The notes: generated from the sequence alone by a model not told the origin. A stretch of DNA of 64,000 bases from Parasphingopyxis sp. (GCF_028279465.1 NZ_JANQNS010000017.1:1-64000), one strand, 5' to 3'. Counted from the stretch's first letter, positions 52,950 to 62,887 are shown. Program-made: numbers and translations.

Positions 52950-53672
52950 CTAACCTGCGCGCCGGAACAGGTGGCGCAGATAGAGGCTGGCCATCTTCGC
53001 CATCGCTCCGATACCTTCAAACGCCAAAGCCGGTCCTTCGAAAGACACCGGCCCGTTGGGCGTGTCGAGATCGATGGCGATATGCGCCGGCCCCTGCGCG
53101 ACCGGCTGATCGATGCCGAGCGTCGCGAAAAGGCTCCGGAGTTCGACAGCGTCGGGATCGGAAAGCCGCAGGGAACGCAGCGTCAACGCGGCTGGGGCGT
53201 TCATTTGCGGCGGGCGTTGATTCCACTGGATGACGCAGGGCCGGGTACCTTTGAAGCCCGGTCCCAATATGCCGCGCTGATAATCGACCCTGTTGCCATC
53301 GCGTTCATAGCGGATGGTTTCGATTCTCTGGACCGGAGCGCCGGCTGCCTTCGCCGCTTCGCGAAAGGCGGCGAAGTCGCGCGTGCCGACATACCAGAAA
53401 GCGGGCCGCAGTTCGTCAAAGCTACGGATGGTTTCCATGAAGGGGTTGAAGCCGCGAAAGTTTGGATTCGGACCGAGTATTTCGAGAAACCGGCCTTGTC
53501 CAAGCGGAATCCCGCCACTCCAGTAAAACTGCCCGGGCTCGGGATCGCCAAGCTCGGGCGTGACGCCGGTAATTTCGGCCACCTTCGCTATGCCGGCACG
53601 CGTGTCCGGACAGCATAGCGCAAGATGGTCGAGCGGACTGCCGTCCCGTACATGGATCAGATCGCTCGACAT
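52950..53672 (-). CDS. VOC family (glyoxalase-like) protein
   Basis: A 240-residue protein with a glyoxalase-like domain: SPLDHLALCCPDTRAGIAKVAEITGV, FYWSGGIPLGQGRFLEILGPNP and DGNRVDYQRGILGPGF. A longer frame runs upstream to 53804, but the ATG at 53672 gives a start (MSSDLIHVRDG) close to the domain and follows GAGGCGGGC. The first metal-ligand histidine is in LDHLAL. Substrate unknown. Confidence 0.85.
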   Translation of the reverse strand: MSSDLIHVRDGSPLDHLALCCPDTRAGIAKVAEITGVTPELGDPEPGQFYWSGGIPLGQGRFLEILGPNPNFRGFNPFMETIRSFDELRPAFWYVGTRDFAAFREAAKAAGAPVQRIETIRYERDGNRVDYQRGILGPGFKGTRPCVIQWNQRPPQMNAPAALTLRSLRLSDPDAVELRSLFATLGIDQPVAQGPAHIAIDLDTPNGPVSFEGPALAFEGIGAMAKMASLYLRHLFRRAG

Positions 53673-53807
53673 GCCCGCCTCATAAGTGATAACGCGTTGC
53701 ATTAGCAGATAGCTGCCCTCGAAGGTAATGGCAAGCGGGCAATTGGCGGGCGAGGGCCCGGTATGACTATAGTATCCGCGCAATATGCGCGCATATCGGC
53801 GCACGGT

Positions 53808-54317
53808 CTATGTGAACACTTCCTCCAGCCCCTCTTCGTCCGCGCCTTCCCGATAGGTGTTCGCGACCCGGCGCGAATTGAAGAAATATAGCGTCCATAT
53901 CACGGCCCAGACGGCGGGCCGTATGAGCTCGGCCGGCGCTTCGGCAAAGGTGCCCGATAGCAAGGGTAGGTAGGCGCTGCCTGTGAAGATAGAGATGAGC
54001 GCCAAGCCCATGGGCGGCATCACAAGCGTATTGATCCAGATGATCACGAGCGCGATGCGGACGGTGCGCGGGCTGTGCACCTTCGCCAAGCGATATCCCA
54101 TGAACCATAGCATACCCAGTTCGAGCGCGATCAGCGCCATGTACGTGCCGACGAACAGCGACCAGTTGGAAACGATCGGACGAAGAATGTCCGATGTGGG
54201 GCCCGCCACCAGATCGATGATCGCGAACAGTTCGGCCAAGGGCGTGAGCACACAGTAGATGACGACGAGAAAGATCAGCCATCCGCCAAAGCCTTGCGGG
54301 CCGTCCCGATACGCCAT
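53808..54317 (-). CDS. DUF2569 membrane protein
   Basis: A 169-residue protein with four spans and the DUF2569 features: FGGWLIFLVVIYCVLTPLAEL near the start and the closing YFFNSRRVANTYRE. Members are four-span inner-membrane proteins of unknown role. It stops just before the upstream end of the VOC frame on the same strand. Confidence 0.82.
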   Translation of the reverse strand: MAYRDGPQGFGGWLIFLVVIYCVLTPLAELFAIIDLVAGPTSDILRPIVSNWSLFVGTYMALIALELGMLWFMGYRLAKVHSPRTVRIALVIIWINTLVMPPMGLALISIFTGSAYLPLLSGTFAEAPAELIRPAVWAVIWTLYFFNSRRVANTYREGADEEGLEEVFT

Positions 54318-54393
54318 GCAACCTCCCTATGCGTGCTGCTTCGTCGGCGGCCGACGATGATCTGTCAAGCAACCGGGACCGAGGGGCGAACGC

Positions 54394-55935
54394 CTATTTG
54401 GCGGTGGCGGGCTCCCGCTCGGCCCGTGCCCTATCGGCGGTGTAAACGAACTCTGCTCCCTCCAGATCGATCGCCGGGATCACGTCGCATTCGGTCCAAT
54501 AGTCTTGCGTATGCCGCCATTCCGGTTTGTCACCGGCCTTGGGCAGCAGGTGCATGTCGCGCATCAGGTAATTGGGGTTGAAATCCTCGGGGTCGACCCA
54601 GGGGCCGATCGTCATGTCGGCGTCTTCGGGGCGCAGCGCGACCTCGACCCGCCGCGCGCCGGTCGCATCCATATGGTTGAGCAGGCCGCAGACGAAATCG
54701 GAGACGATATCGACGCGCAACGTCCAACTCGCCCGGAAATAGCCGAAGATCCAGACCATGTTGGGCACGCCGGTGAACATCATGCCGCGATAGGTGATCG
54801 TTTCGGGCCAGCTCACCGGCGCGCCATCGACGGAGAAGGGGATATCGCCGAGCACCGAGAGGTTGAAGCCTGTTGCGGTGACGATAACATCCGCCTCGAT
54901 TTCCTCGCCCGAATTCAGCCGCACGCCTTTCTCGGTAAAGCGCTCGATCGTATCGGTGACGATGCTGGCCTTGCCGCTCGCGATCCCTTGGAAAAGGTCG
55001 CCATCCGGCACGAAGGCCAGCCGTTGTTGCCAGGGCCGGTATTTGGGGGTGAAATGCGTCTCGATGTCGAAATCTTCGCCCAGAAACTCGCGGACGCCGC
55101 CGAGCAGCTCTTCCTTTACGACCTCGGGCTCGGTCTTGCAGCGGCTGGTCGTCTGGAGCTGATCGAACAGGATCTTCTTGCGCACGATCGGGTGGATGAT
55201 CTCCTCGTCGATCTCGATCTCCCGCAGCGTGTCGGCCAGCTCATTGACGTTGGGTGCGGGCCAGAAATAGGTGGGCGAGCGCTGGAGCAAGGTGACATGT
55301 TCGACCTCCCCGGCAATCGCCGGGACGAGCGTTGCCGCCGTCGCGCCCGAGCCGATGACGAGCACGCGCTTGTCCTTGAGTTTGGCGTCTTCGGGCCAGA
55401 GCTGCGGATGGATGATCTCGCCGCCGAAATCGTCCATGCCTTCCCATTCGGGCGTGTAGGGATTTTCGTGGCTGTAATAGCCCTGGCACATCCAGAGGAA
55501 GTTGGCGGTGAAGCGTTTCTTCTCGCCGCTCGCATTCTCCGTCGCTTCGACCGTCCAGAGATTGTCGGCGCGCGAGAAATGGGCGGCTGTGATCGTGTGG
55601 CCGTAGCGGATATGTTTGTCGATTCCGTTCTCCTCGATCACCTCGCCCATATATTTGAGGATCTCCCCGGCGCTCGCGATCGGGGCGGACGTCCAGGGCT
55701 TGAAGCGATAGCCGAAGGTATAGAGGTCGCTGTCCGAGCGGATGCCGGGATAGGTGTGGGTGACCCAGGTGCCGCCGAACGTGTCCTTCTTTTCGAGGAT
55801 AAGAAAGCTCTTGTTCGGGCACTGGTCTTTCAGATGCCAAGCCGCGCCAATGCCCGAAATTCCGGCGCCGACGACCAGCACATCGACATGGGTGGCCGCG
55901 TCTGAAATCTCGCTGTTCTGGCCAAGCATATCCAT
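54394..55935 (-). CDS. Flavin-containing monooxygenase (Baeyer-Villiger type)
   Basis: A 513-residue FAD/NADPH monooxygenase: VDVLVVGAGISGIGAAWHL, FGGTWVTHTYPGIRSDSDLYTFGYRF, the second dinucleotide motif VLVIGSGATAATLVPAI and VTATGFNLSVLGDIPF. Such enzymes oxidise ketones, terpenes or amines. The ATG at 55935 (MDMLGQNSEI) follows GGGAGAGTGGAA. It is distinct from the shorter FMO at 37495-38820. Confidence 0.92.
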   Translation of the reverse strand: MDMLGQNSEISDAATHVDVLVVGAGISGIGAAWHLKDQCPNKSFLILEKKDTFGGTWVTHTYPGIRSDSDLYTFGYRFKPWTSAPIASAGEILKYMGEVIEENGIDKHIRYGHTITAAHFSRADNLWTVEATENASGEKKRFTANFLWMCQGYYSHENPYTPEWEGMDDFGGEIIHPQLWPEDAKLKDKRVLVIGSGATAATLVPAIAGEVEHVTLLQRSPTYFWPAPNVNELADTLREIEIDEEIIHPIVRKKILFDQLQTTSRCKTEPEVVKEELLGGVREFLGEDFDIETHFTPKYRPWQQRLAFVPDGDLFQGIASGKASIVTDTIERFTEKGVRLNSGEEIEADVIVTATGFNLSVLGDIPFSVDGAPVSWPETITYRGMMFTGVPNMVWIFGYFRASWTLRVDIVSDFVCGLLNHMDATGARRVEVALRPEDADMTIGPWVDPEDFNPNYLMRDMHLLPKAGDKPEWRHTQDYWTECDVIPAIDLEGAEFVYTADRARAEREPATAK

Positions 55936-56025
55936 TTCCACTCTCCCGCTATGCTGCACTTTTTGTGCGCAGCATGAAACGCCGCATTGATTTGAGTCAA
56001 ATGCCGGTTGGTGGTCAGGGAGCGA

Positions 56026-56406
56026 CTATTGTGCCGAACGGGCGCCGAAACCGGCGAGGATGTAGAAAACGGCTGCGCCGATCAGCATCGCGCTTCCGAT
56101 AAAGGGGCCGACCGCAGCATAGATCAGAGCAGCATCGACGATCAGCAACAGCGCGCATCCGAACAGCAGCAGCCTGAGCGACGCAATACCGGCCCATGCG
56201 GCAGCGAGCAGCGCTACGGCAATCGCAATCCAGTGAACGGAGGGAAAAAGCCAGATCGTCGGGATAGCCCGGGCGAAGAAGGACTGGTCCCCGAGCGCAT
56301 CCGCCCATGCCGTTATCTCTGCATGGCCGAGAAAGTGCAGGGCCGCAGTCGCTGCCAGAACAAGGCTGCCTAAGGCTGTGAGTATAACCGGTTTTGCTCT
56401 GCTCAT
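56026..56406 (-). CDS. Small membrane protein, unknown function
   Basis: A 126-residue protein with four spans: VILTALGSLVLAATAALHFLGHAEI, IPTIWLFPSVHWIAIAVALLAAAWAG, LLFGCALLLIVDAALIYAAV and LIGAAVFYILAGF. Histidines appear in LHFLGH and VHWI. No family recognised. The ATG at 56406 is preferred to the upstream start at 56535, which would overlap the MipA gene. Confidence 0.7.
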   Translation of the reverse strand: MSRAKPVILTALGSLVLAATAALHFLGHAEITAWADALGDQSFFARAIPTIWLFPSVHWIAIAVALLAAAWAGIASLRLLLFGCALLLIVDAALIYAAVGPFIGSAMLIGAAVFYILAGFGARSAQ

Positions 56407-56488
56407 CGCGCCCGCTCCCACCAGAGGCAAAGCCCTTACCGCCCCAGTGCCGTCGCCGCCAGCCCAATCATGGGCCGCACCGGGCAGG

Positions 56489-57352
56489 CTAGAAGGTGTA
56501 GCTGATGCCCAGCCCGCCGAAAAACTGGTCGGCATCGCCGCGGATCGAGGTCACGGGGCTGTCCGCGGCTTCGCCCAACATGCGGGCATAGCTGGCGATG
56601 GCGAACAGGCCCCAGCCGCCGTCGAACGGATTGCCGGACAGGTCATAGGCGATATTGGCCGACACGCCGATATCCTGAAAACCCGACGAGGCGGCAAATT
56701 GCGGCAGGCCGCTCGCGGCGCTGCCCGCTGCGTCGATGCTGAAATAGGTGTCGTGATAATCGTCATCCGCCCAGTTCGCCGATACGCCGATATTGACGAA
56801 GGCCGCGCCGACGACTCGGCGATAGGCGATGGACGGGCTGATCACCGTGCCGCCATGCCCGCCGGCAACGTCGAAGGTGATGTCGGTCTGGAGTGTGATC
56901 GCATCGGTGCGGTCGAAGATGCCGGAGATCGCGACGCCTGCCGTGCCGCCCAGCTCGAACGCGATGTCGACATCGCCGAGCGCCTCGACCGGATCGTCAT
57001 TGATGCCGCCATTACGATCGAAGCGGGCACGGGCGACCGGGCCGAGGATCAGATTGACGTCGCCGGGGCGGGATTCGCGGATCAGGTCGACGGTTAGCCC
57101 CGGCCCGCGCGTCGCGAAATCGAAGCCGCTGACCCGACCGCGCAGGCTGGGGAGCGGCAAGACCCGATAATTGTCCGAGCCCTGATAGGTCGGGCCGACC
57201 GCAGCTATCACGCCGACGGTGACGAAATCGGCGCGGGGCGGACCTTCGCCCGTGCCTGGCGGCCGCCCACCTTCGCCGGGCTGAGCCAGCGCGGTGCCGC
57301 TCCAGGCGAGGCCGATCATGGGCAGGATGAAAGATGCGGGAACCGAACGCAT
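56489..57352 (-). CDS. MipA/OmpV family outer-membrane protein
   Basis: A 287-residue protein with a signal peptide (MRSVPASFILPMIGLAWSGTALAQ) and MipA/OmpV barrel features: FVTVGVIAAVGPTYQGSDNYRVLPLPSLRG and the C-terminal FFGGLGISYTF with the terminal phenylalanine of outer-membrane barrels. The family includes scaffolding and stress-induced barrels. The ATG at 57352 gives a clean signal peptide; a longer frame exists but is unlikely. Confidence 0.9.
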   Translation of the reverse strand: MRSVPASFILPMIGLAWSGTALAQPGEGGRPPGTGEGPPRADFVTVGVIAAVGPTYQGSDNYRVLPLPSLRGRVSGFDFATRGPGLTVDLIRESRPGDVNLILGPVARARFDRNGGINDDPVEALGDVDIAFELGGTAGVAISGIFDRTDAITLQTDITFDVAGGHGGTVISPSIAYRRVVGAAFVNIGVSANWADDDYHDTYFSIDAAGSAASGLPQFAASSGFQDIGVSANIAYDLSGNPFDGGWGLFAIASYARMLGEAADSPVTSIRGDADQFFGGLGISYTF

Positions 57353-57452
57353 ACTGGGCTCCTTGGTTTGGCTGAACTCGAGCTTTCGCAGGATCAACAC
57401 ATATCGCGCCGCCATTGTCCGGCAACATGGCCGAAAGTGTAGCCTGCAACCG

Positions 57453-58571
57453 CTAAATATCGAGCCCGAGCTGCGCGGGTTGATCCTGTTCGTCGACCGT
57501 GTCGCCCGTTTCCCCGAAGCCCGACATGGTGAGCCCGAGCAGACGCACGCCACGTGGGTCAGGGATCAGCGTGTCGAGCAGCTCTGTGCCAATGGCGAGC
57601 AGCTCGTTGCGGCTAGCGACCGGATGGTCGAGCGAGCGGGCGCGGGTCGGGGTTTCGAAATCGGCGTAGCGCAGCTTCAGCGTGACCGTCCGGCCGTAGC
57701 TTTCCGACTTTTCCGCGCGCTGCCAGACCGTATCGGCGATCTCTTCAAGTTTGGCGACCATCGCGTCGCGATCGTGCAAATCCTCGCCATAGGTGCGTTC
57801 GGCGCCGAGGGATTTACGGATGCGGTTGGGCTTGACCTGCCGGTCGTCGATGCCGCGCGCGGCGCGGTAATAGTAATTCGCGCTCTTGCCGAAATGGGCC
57901 TGGAGGAATTCTTGGGATTGCGCGCGCAGGTCTGCACCCGTTTCGATGCCGAGCCGCTGCATCCTTTCCGCCGTCTTTGGGCCGACACCATGGAACCGCC
58001 GCACGGGGAGGCGGGCGACGAATTTCGGCCCCTGTCTCGGCGTCACCACGCAAATGCCATCGGGCTTGTTCTGATCCGAGGCGATCTTGGCGAGGAATTT
58101 ATTGTAGGAAACGCCGGCCGAACAGGTGAGGCCTGTTGCATCCTTCACCCGCGTGCGGATTTCCTCGGCGATGGCGGTCGCCGTCGGCAGCTTGCGATAG
58201 GCGGTGACGTCGAGATAGGCCTCGTCGAGCGAGAGCGGCTCGACGAGTTCGGTGTAGCTCTTGAAGATACCCCGAATCTGGTTGGAGACGGCGCGATAGA
58301 TATCGAAGCGCGCGCGCACGAAGATCAGGTCCGGGCAGCGCCGCTTGGCGGTGACCGAAGGCATGGCCGAGCGCACGCCGAACTTGCGCGCCTCATAGGA
58401 TGCCGCCGCGACGACGCCGCGTCCGCTCGATCCGCCGACCGCGACCGGCTTGCCGCGTAACTCCGGATTATCGCGCTGTTCGACCGACGCGTAAAAGGCA
58501 TCCATATCGATATGGATGATCTTGCGCGGCGGCGCATCGGCAGGCGCTGTATCGGGCTGCGTTTCGGTCAC
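57453..58571 (-). CDS. dinB: DNA polymerase IV
   Basis: A 372-residue Y-family polymerase. The N-terminal IIHIDMDAFYASVEQRDNPELRGKPVAV, the catalytic SLDEAYLDVT and the thumb region KFLAKIASDQNKPDGICVV are intact. The C-terminus carries a beta-clamp motif, QLGLDI. It bypasses DNA damage, often under SOS control. The GTG at 58571 (codon for MTETQPD) is proposed, since a longer frame to 58715 adds unlikely residues. No LexA box was seen upstream. Confidence 0.95.
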   Translation of the reverse strand: MTETQPDTAPADAPPRKIIHIDMDAFYASVEQRDNPELRGKPVAVGGSSGRGVVAAASYEARKFGVRSAMPSVTAKRRCPDLIFVRARFDIYRAVSNQIRGIFKSYTELVEPLSLDEAYLDVTAYRKLPTATAIAEEIRTRVKDATGLTCSAGVSYNKFLAKIASDQNKPDGICVVTPRQGPKFVARLPVRRFHGVGPKTAERMQRLGIETGADLRAQSQEFLQAHFGKSANYYYRAARGIDDRQVKPNRIRKSLGAERTYGEDLHDRDAMVAKLEEIADTVWQRAEKSESYGRTVTLKLRYADFETPTRARSLDHPVASRNELLAIGTELLDTLIPDPRGVRLLGLTMSGFGETGDTVDEQDQPAQLGLDI

Positions 58572-58645
58572 AGTGCCATTATGCCGCCGATCCGCGAGCA
58601 CGTCAGCCGATTTAAATCCACCGGCCGCCGCCCCATAAAGGGTGC

Positions 58646-59527
58646 ATGCCGCGCCGCTATCAGGACATTTATCCCTCCGAACCGCTCGTCCGTAGCGAAG
58701 ATATCGTCCGCCCACGCGCCGCCGACCTGTTGACGCTCGAATTTTTCGAAGCGCCGGCCGCCCGGATGCCGGCCGAAGTGTACGACCAGCATCATATTTT
58801 GATCAATCTTAGGAACGAGCCGCAGAGGCTCGAAAATTGGCGGGATGGCGAGCATCGCGATTTCACCTATCGGCGCAACGAGATCGTCGTGACTCCGGCC
58901 GGCGTCGAAAGCGGCTGGCTCTGGCATGTCACGTCCAAGGTCATCGTTATTACCATCCTGCCGAACGAACTCGAACGGTTCGCCGAGCGCGAGCTCGGTA
59001 TGTTGCTGACGGATCGCCAGCTCAAAGACCTGCCGCAATTCGAAGACGCCGACATCACGGCGGCCGCCGAGCTGTTGCTCGACGCCCTGCAGTCGCGCGA
59101 ATTGGGTTCGGAGGTGATGTATGAATCGCTGGCCCGCGTGTTCACGGTCAAGCTGCTGCAAAGATATGGCGAGGAAGCGGCCGAGGATATCGCTTTTTCC
59201 AAAGCCTTTACGGCGCGGCATTATAAGCGTGTGCTCGATTTCATCGCCGACAATTACGGCCGTTCGATTACGATAGAGGATATGGCGCGCGAGGCTGGCC
59301 TCAGCGAATCGCATTTCTCGCGGCTCTTCAAGCGCACGATCGGCGACAGTCCCTATCAGTTCCTGATGCGCTACCGGGTCGAGCGCGCCGAAGAGATGGT
59401 GGCGGACACGGCGCGGCCGCTCAGCGAAATTGCGCTCGCCTGCGGTTTTTCGGACCAGGCCCATTTCACGCGCCTGTTCAAGCAATTCACCGGCGAAACG
59501 CCGAGCCAGCGCCGCAAACGCATCTAG
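58646..59527 (+). CDS. AraC family transcriptional regulator
   Basis: A 293-residue regulator: an N-terminal cupin-like domain (DQHHILINLRNE, RRNEIVVTPAGVESGWLWHV) and a C-terminal AraC domain (about 190-293; MAREAGLSESHFSRLFKRTIGDSPYQFLMRYRVERAEEM and GFSDQAHFTRLFKQFTGETPSQRRK). It is 105 bases upstream of a hydrolase and an aldo/keto reductase on the same strand and probably controls them. Confidence 0.93.
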   Translation: MPRRYQDIYPSEPLVRSEDIVRPRAADLLTLEFFEAPAARMPAEVYDQHHILINLRNEPQRLENWRDGEHRDFTYRRNEIVVTPAGVESGWLWHVTSKVIVITILPNELERFAERELGMLLTDRQLKDLPQFEDADITAAAELLLDALQSRELGSEVMYESLARVFTVKLLQRYGEEAAEDIAFSKAFTARHYKRVLDFIADNYGRSITIEDMAREAGLSESHFSRLFKRTIGDSPYQFLMRYRVERAEEMVADTARPLSEIALACGFSDQAHFTRLFKQFTGETPSQRRKRI

Positions 59528-59632
59528 CCGCCGGATCGAGCAGGAATCTTCAAAAATCGCGCAGGGCCCGACAAGCCGCGCACGGACCTGTCTCCTATTT
59601 CATCTCCATCAGATCGAAACAGGAGACGCCCG

Positions 59633-60598
59633 ATGAAGAATGTTCTACTCGCCGCCGCTGCCGCCACGACCGCGCTGGTCGCGGCCACTCCCGCCGAGGC
59701 CGCGACTTCGGTTCGCGTGATGTTCGAGAGCGGTGGAGAGCGCCTTGTCGGCGATCTCTATCTGCCGGACGATTATGAAGCCGGCGACCGGCTCCCGGCG
59801 GTCATCGTGACCGGCGCCTGGACGACGGTGAAGGAGCAGATGCCGCGCCACTATGCGATCGAGATGGCGGACAGGGGCTATGCCGCGCTCGCTTTCGACT
59901 TTCGCAACTGGGGCCAGTCCGAAGGCGATCGCCGCTATCTCGAAAGCCCCGAACTTAAGACCGAGGATATTCTCGCCGCCGCCGAATTCCTGACGACGCG
60001 TGCCGAAATCGATCCGGCTCGCATCGGTGGGCTCGGCATCTGCGCCAGTGCGGGCTATATGGCTGGCGCCGCCGCGCGTTCGCCCTATATCCGCTCGCTC
60101 GCGCTCGTCGCGCCGTGGCTGCACGACCGGGCGCTCGTCGATACGGTCTATGGCGGCGCAGAGGGCGTGAATATGCGGATCAGCCAAAGTCGTGCCGCGG
60201 ACCAAACCTATCAGCTGTCCGGAAGTCTCAGCCTTGTGCCGGCCGCGGGTGCAGCGGGCAGCGATGCGATTATGCAGGGCGCGCCCTATTATGTCGATCC
60301 GGACGCCGGCGCGATCCCCGAATATGACAACCATTTCAATCTCGCGTCCTGGGAACCGTGGCTGACGTTCGATGCGATCGCGATCGCCGACGAATTGGAC
60401 GAGACGCCGGTGCAGATCGTCCATTCCGAGGCCGCCGCGATCCCCGATGGTGCGCATCGCTTCTTTGATCGGCTCGCCGGTCCCAAGGCCGAGCTTTGGC
60501 TCGACGATGTCACCCAGTTCGATTTCTACGATCAGGAGGGTGCGGTGACGCAGGCCAGCGACGCCGTGGCGGACCATTTCGCCGTTACGCTGCGTTAG
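59633..60598 (+). CDS. Exported alpha/beta hydrolase
   Basis: A 321-residue hydrolase with a signal peptide (MKNVLLAAAAATTALVAATPAEA). The nucleophile elbow is GICASAGY, so cysteine replaces the usual serine, as in dienelactone hydrolases. AFDFRNWGQSEGDRRYLE is the strand before it. An acid and a histidine (VIVHSE...HRFFD region) are expected late. The ATG at 59633 follows GGAGACGCCCG. Followed by an aldo/keto reductase. Confidence 0.88.
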   Translation: MKNVLLAAAAATTALVAATPAEAATSVRVMFESGGERLVGDLYLPDDYEAGDRLPAVIVTGAWTTVKEQMPRHYAIEMADRGYAALAFDFRNWGQSEGDRRYLESPELKTEDILAAAEFLTTRAEIDPARIGGLGICASAGYMAGAAARSPYIRSLALVAPWLHDRALVDTVYGGAEGVNMRISQSRAADQTYQLSGSLSLVPAAGAAGSDAIMQGAPYYVDPDAGAIPEYDNHFNLASWEPWLTFDAIAIADELDETPVQIVHSEAAAIPDGAHRFFDRLAGPKAELWLDDVTQFDFYDQEGAVTQASDAVADHFAVTLR

Positions 60599-60646
60599 TT
60601 TCGCAGACATCCCCTCCCCGAAATTCAGGATCACAGGAGAATAACA

Positions 60647-61759
60647 ATGGACTATTACACGCTCGGAAATAGCGGCCTCAAAGTCAGTCGCCTCGCGCTC
60701 GGCACGATGACCTTCGGCGACGATTGGGGCTGGGGCGCAGACGATGCCGCTTCGCGCCAGATCTTTGACGCCTATGTCGAGGCCGGCGGCAATTTCTTCG
60801 ACACTGCCGATCTCTATACCGAGGGCAATTCGGAACGGATGCTCGGCCAATATATCAAGGATGCCGGCATCCGCGATCGCGCCGTGATAGCCACGAAATT
60901 CAGCTATAATGCTGAATCCGGCAATCCGAATGCCGGCGGCAATGGCCGCAAGAATATCATGCGCGCGGTGGAAGGTTCGCTCGAGCGGCTCGGCACCGAC
61001 TATATCGATCTTTACATCCTCCACACATGGGATCGCGTAACCCCGGCCGAAGAGGTGATGCGGACGCTCGACGATCTCGTGCGGCAGGGCAAAGTGCGCC
61101 ATGTCGGGCTGTCCGACGTGCCGGCCTGGTATGCGGCCCGGGCGCAAACGGTCGCCGAGATGCGCGGTTATGAGTCGCTGTCGGCGCTGCAGCTCGAATA
61201 CAGTCTCGTGGAACGCAATATCGAGGACGAGTTCGTCGATTTCGGCACGCGGCACGGCGCGGGCATCATGGTCTGGAGCCCGCTGGCCTCGGGGCTGCTC
61301 TCGGGCAAATATAAGCCGAGCCAGGGCGAGAAGCCCGAAGGCGAGGGCCGCCTTGCGGTAACGGCCGGCTCCGGCAATCCGGCGTTCGAGAAGTTTACCG
61401 AGCGCAACTGGAAAATCGTTTCCGAACTGGAGGCGGTCGCTGGCGAGCTCGACCGCTCAATGGCGCAAGTCGCGGTCAACTGGGTCGCGAACCGGCCGGG
61501 CGTCGCCAGCGTGCTGGTCGGCGCGACGAAGCTTTCGCAGATCGAGGATAATCTCGGCGCTCTCGACTTCGAGATCCCGGCGGAGTTGCGCCGGCGGCTC
61601 GATCAGGTCAGCGTTCGCGATCCGCACTTCCCCTACAGCTTCTTCATTCCCGAGATGCAGGGCATGCTGCAGGGCGGCACAGCGGTGGGCGACAAGCCGC
61701 CCCATTATCTGCCGGACCGGACCTTTTCGGCGCAGGGCGCTGGCGTGACCGGCGACTGA
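60647..61759 (+). CDS. Aldo/keto reductase
   Basis: A 370-residue NADPH-dependent oxidoreductase. The AKR catalytic residues are visible: GGNFFDTADLYTEGNSERMLG (Asp and Tyr), AVIATKF (Lys) and DLYILHTWD (His). The closing region SMAQVAVNWVANRPGVASVLVGATKLSQI is typical. It reduces aldehydes or ketones. It lies 48 bases after the hydrolase gene in the same unit. Confidence 0.93.
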   Translation: MDYYTLGNSGLKVSRLALGTMTFGDDWGWGADDAASRQIFDAYVEAGGNFFDTADLYTEGNSERMLGQYIKDAGIRDRAVIATKFSYNAESGNPNAGGNGRKNIMRAVEGSLERLGTDYIDLYILHTWDRVTPAEEVMRTLDDLVRQGKVRHVGLSDVPAWYAARAQTVAEMRGYESLSALQLEYSLVERNIEDEFVDFGTRHGAGIMVWSPLASGLLSGKYKPSQGEKPEGEGRLAVTAGSGNPAFEKFTERNWKIVSELEAVAGELDRSMAQVAVNWVANRPGVASVLVGATKLSQIEDNLGALDFEIPAELRRRLDQVSVRDPHFPYSFFIPEMQGMLQGGTAVGDKPPHYLPDRTFSAQGAGVTGD

Positions 61760-61765
61760 TCCGGC

Positions 61766-62887
61766 CTAAGGTGCGATGGCGGGGCTCGCCGTGCAGGGCG
61801 GACGGGCCTCGCAATCCGCCAGCAGGGCGGGGAGGATATGCGTGTCGATCAGATCCGCCGTCAGATCGTGCATATCGCGGTCGTTATAGTTGGTGGCGAG
61901 GATCGTAACGACGGCGTCGAGTTCCGGGAAGAGCGCGACCTTGTTGCCGCCATTGCCGGACATCATCAGGGCTGAATAATCGCGCTCGGCGTCCGGGGCC
62001 TGGAAATTGGCGAACCACCAGAGATAGCCATAGGATTGATCCGGCGTCGCGCGAACGTGCGGGCGAAAGAGGCCGTGGACCCAGTATCGCGAGATTAGTT
62101 GGGTGCCGTCATGCATTCCGCCGTCGAGCACGAGCCGGCCGAGCGCGGTGAAATCCCGGACCCGCAGGCTGAGCTGCCCGCCGGTCTGTACGGCGCCTTC
62201 AGGTGCACGCCGCCATTCGGGGTCGTCGATGTCGAGCGGGTCGAACAGGCGGCGCTGAACATAGTCTTCGAACGGCTCGCCGACGGCCCGCTCGACGACG
62301 CGGCCAAGGAGAAAGACGCCGGCCGTGCAATAGGAGAAGCGGCCTTGTCCGCTCTCTTCGTGGCGGCGGTATTCGGTATCGCCCGGAATATCGAGCGCGA
62401 AGCGGGTCCAGTCCCGCGTGTCGTACATGCGCTCCTCATTACCCGGGCTCGCCATCGTCCAGTCGTTGCAATCGAGCGCGGAGGACATGCTCAGCGCGTC
62501 ATGGAGCGTGATCGCACGTTTTTCGGGGCCGTCATGCGCGATGGGCTCGCGATCCGCGAAGAAGGAGAGCAAAGGCAGGTCGACGCCTGCAATCGCGCCA
62601 TCGTCGATAGCCATGCCGAGCGCGAGCGCGGTGATCGACTTGCCGGCCGAGCGCGCGTCGATCCGGGATTCCGGTCCGCTGCGCCGATAATAATCCGCGA
62701 ACAGGATTTCGCCGCCCCGCTCGACCATGATCCCCTCGATCCGGCGATAGTCCCGGTTCTCGATCGCCGCGACCATCGCATCGAGGCCGAGCCGGTCGAT
62801 TTGGGGAGGTACAGTATCGGCCCAGGCGGGCGCGGATACGAAAAGTGCCGCGCACAGGGCGGCGGTGCGGATCAGCAGCAATCTCAT
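61766..62887 (-). CDS. Serine hydrolase (beta-lactamase family)
   Basis: A 373-residue exported hydrolase with a signal peptide (MRLLLIRTAALCAALFVSAPAWA). The SxxK motif is ARSAGKSITALALGMAIDDG, the tyrosine motif is FSYCTAG, and the third motif area is SGNGGNKVALFPELDAVV. It is related to class C beta-lactamases, esterases and D-peptidases, with a true function unknown. The ATG at 62887 gives a clean signal. It is convergent with the aldo/keto reductase, 6 bases apart. Confidence 0.9.
   Translation of the reverse strand: MRLLLIRTAALCAALFVSAPAWADTVPPQIDRLGLDAMVAAIENRDYRRIEGIMVERGGEILFADYYRRSGPESRIDARSAGKSITALALGMAIDDGAIAGVDLPLLSFFADREPIAHDGPEKRAITLHDALSMSSALDCNDWTMASPGNEERMYDTRDWTRFALDIPGDTEYRRHEESGQGRFSYCTAGVFLLGRVVERAVGEPFEDYVQRRLFDPLDIDDPEWRRAPEGAVQTGGQLSLRVRDFTALGRLVLDGGMHDGTQLISRYWVHGLFRPHVRATPDQSYGYLWWFANFQAPDAERDYSALMMSGNGGNKVALFPELDAVVTILATNYNDRDMHDLTADLIDTHILPALLADCEARPPCTASPAIAP

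Noticed and set aside
58572-58645. LexA box between dinB and the AraC gene
   Set aside because: No GTTC-N7-GTTC or similar operator could be found.
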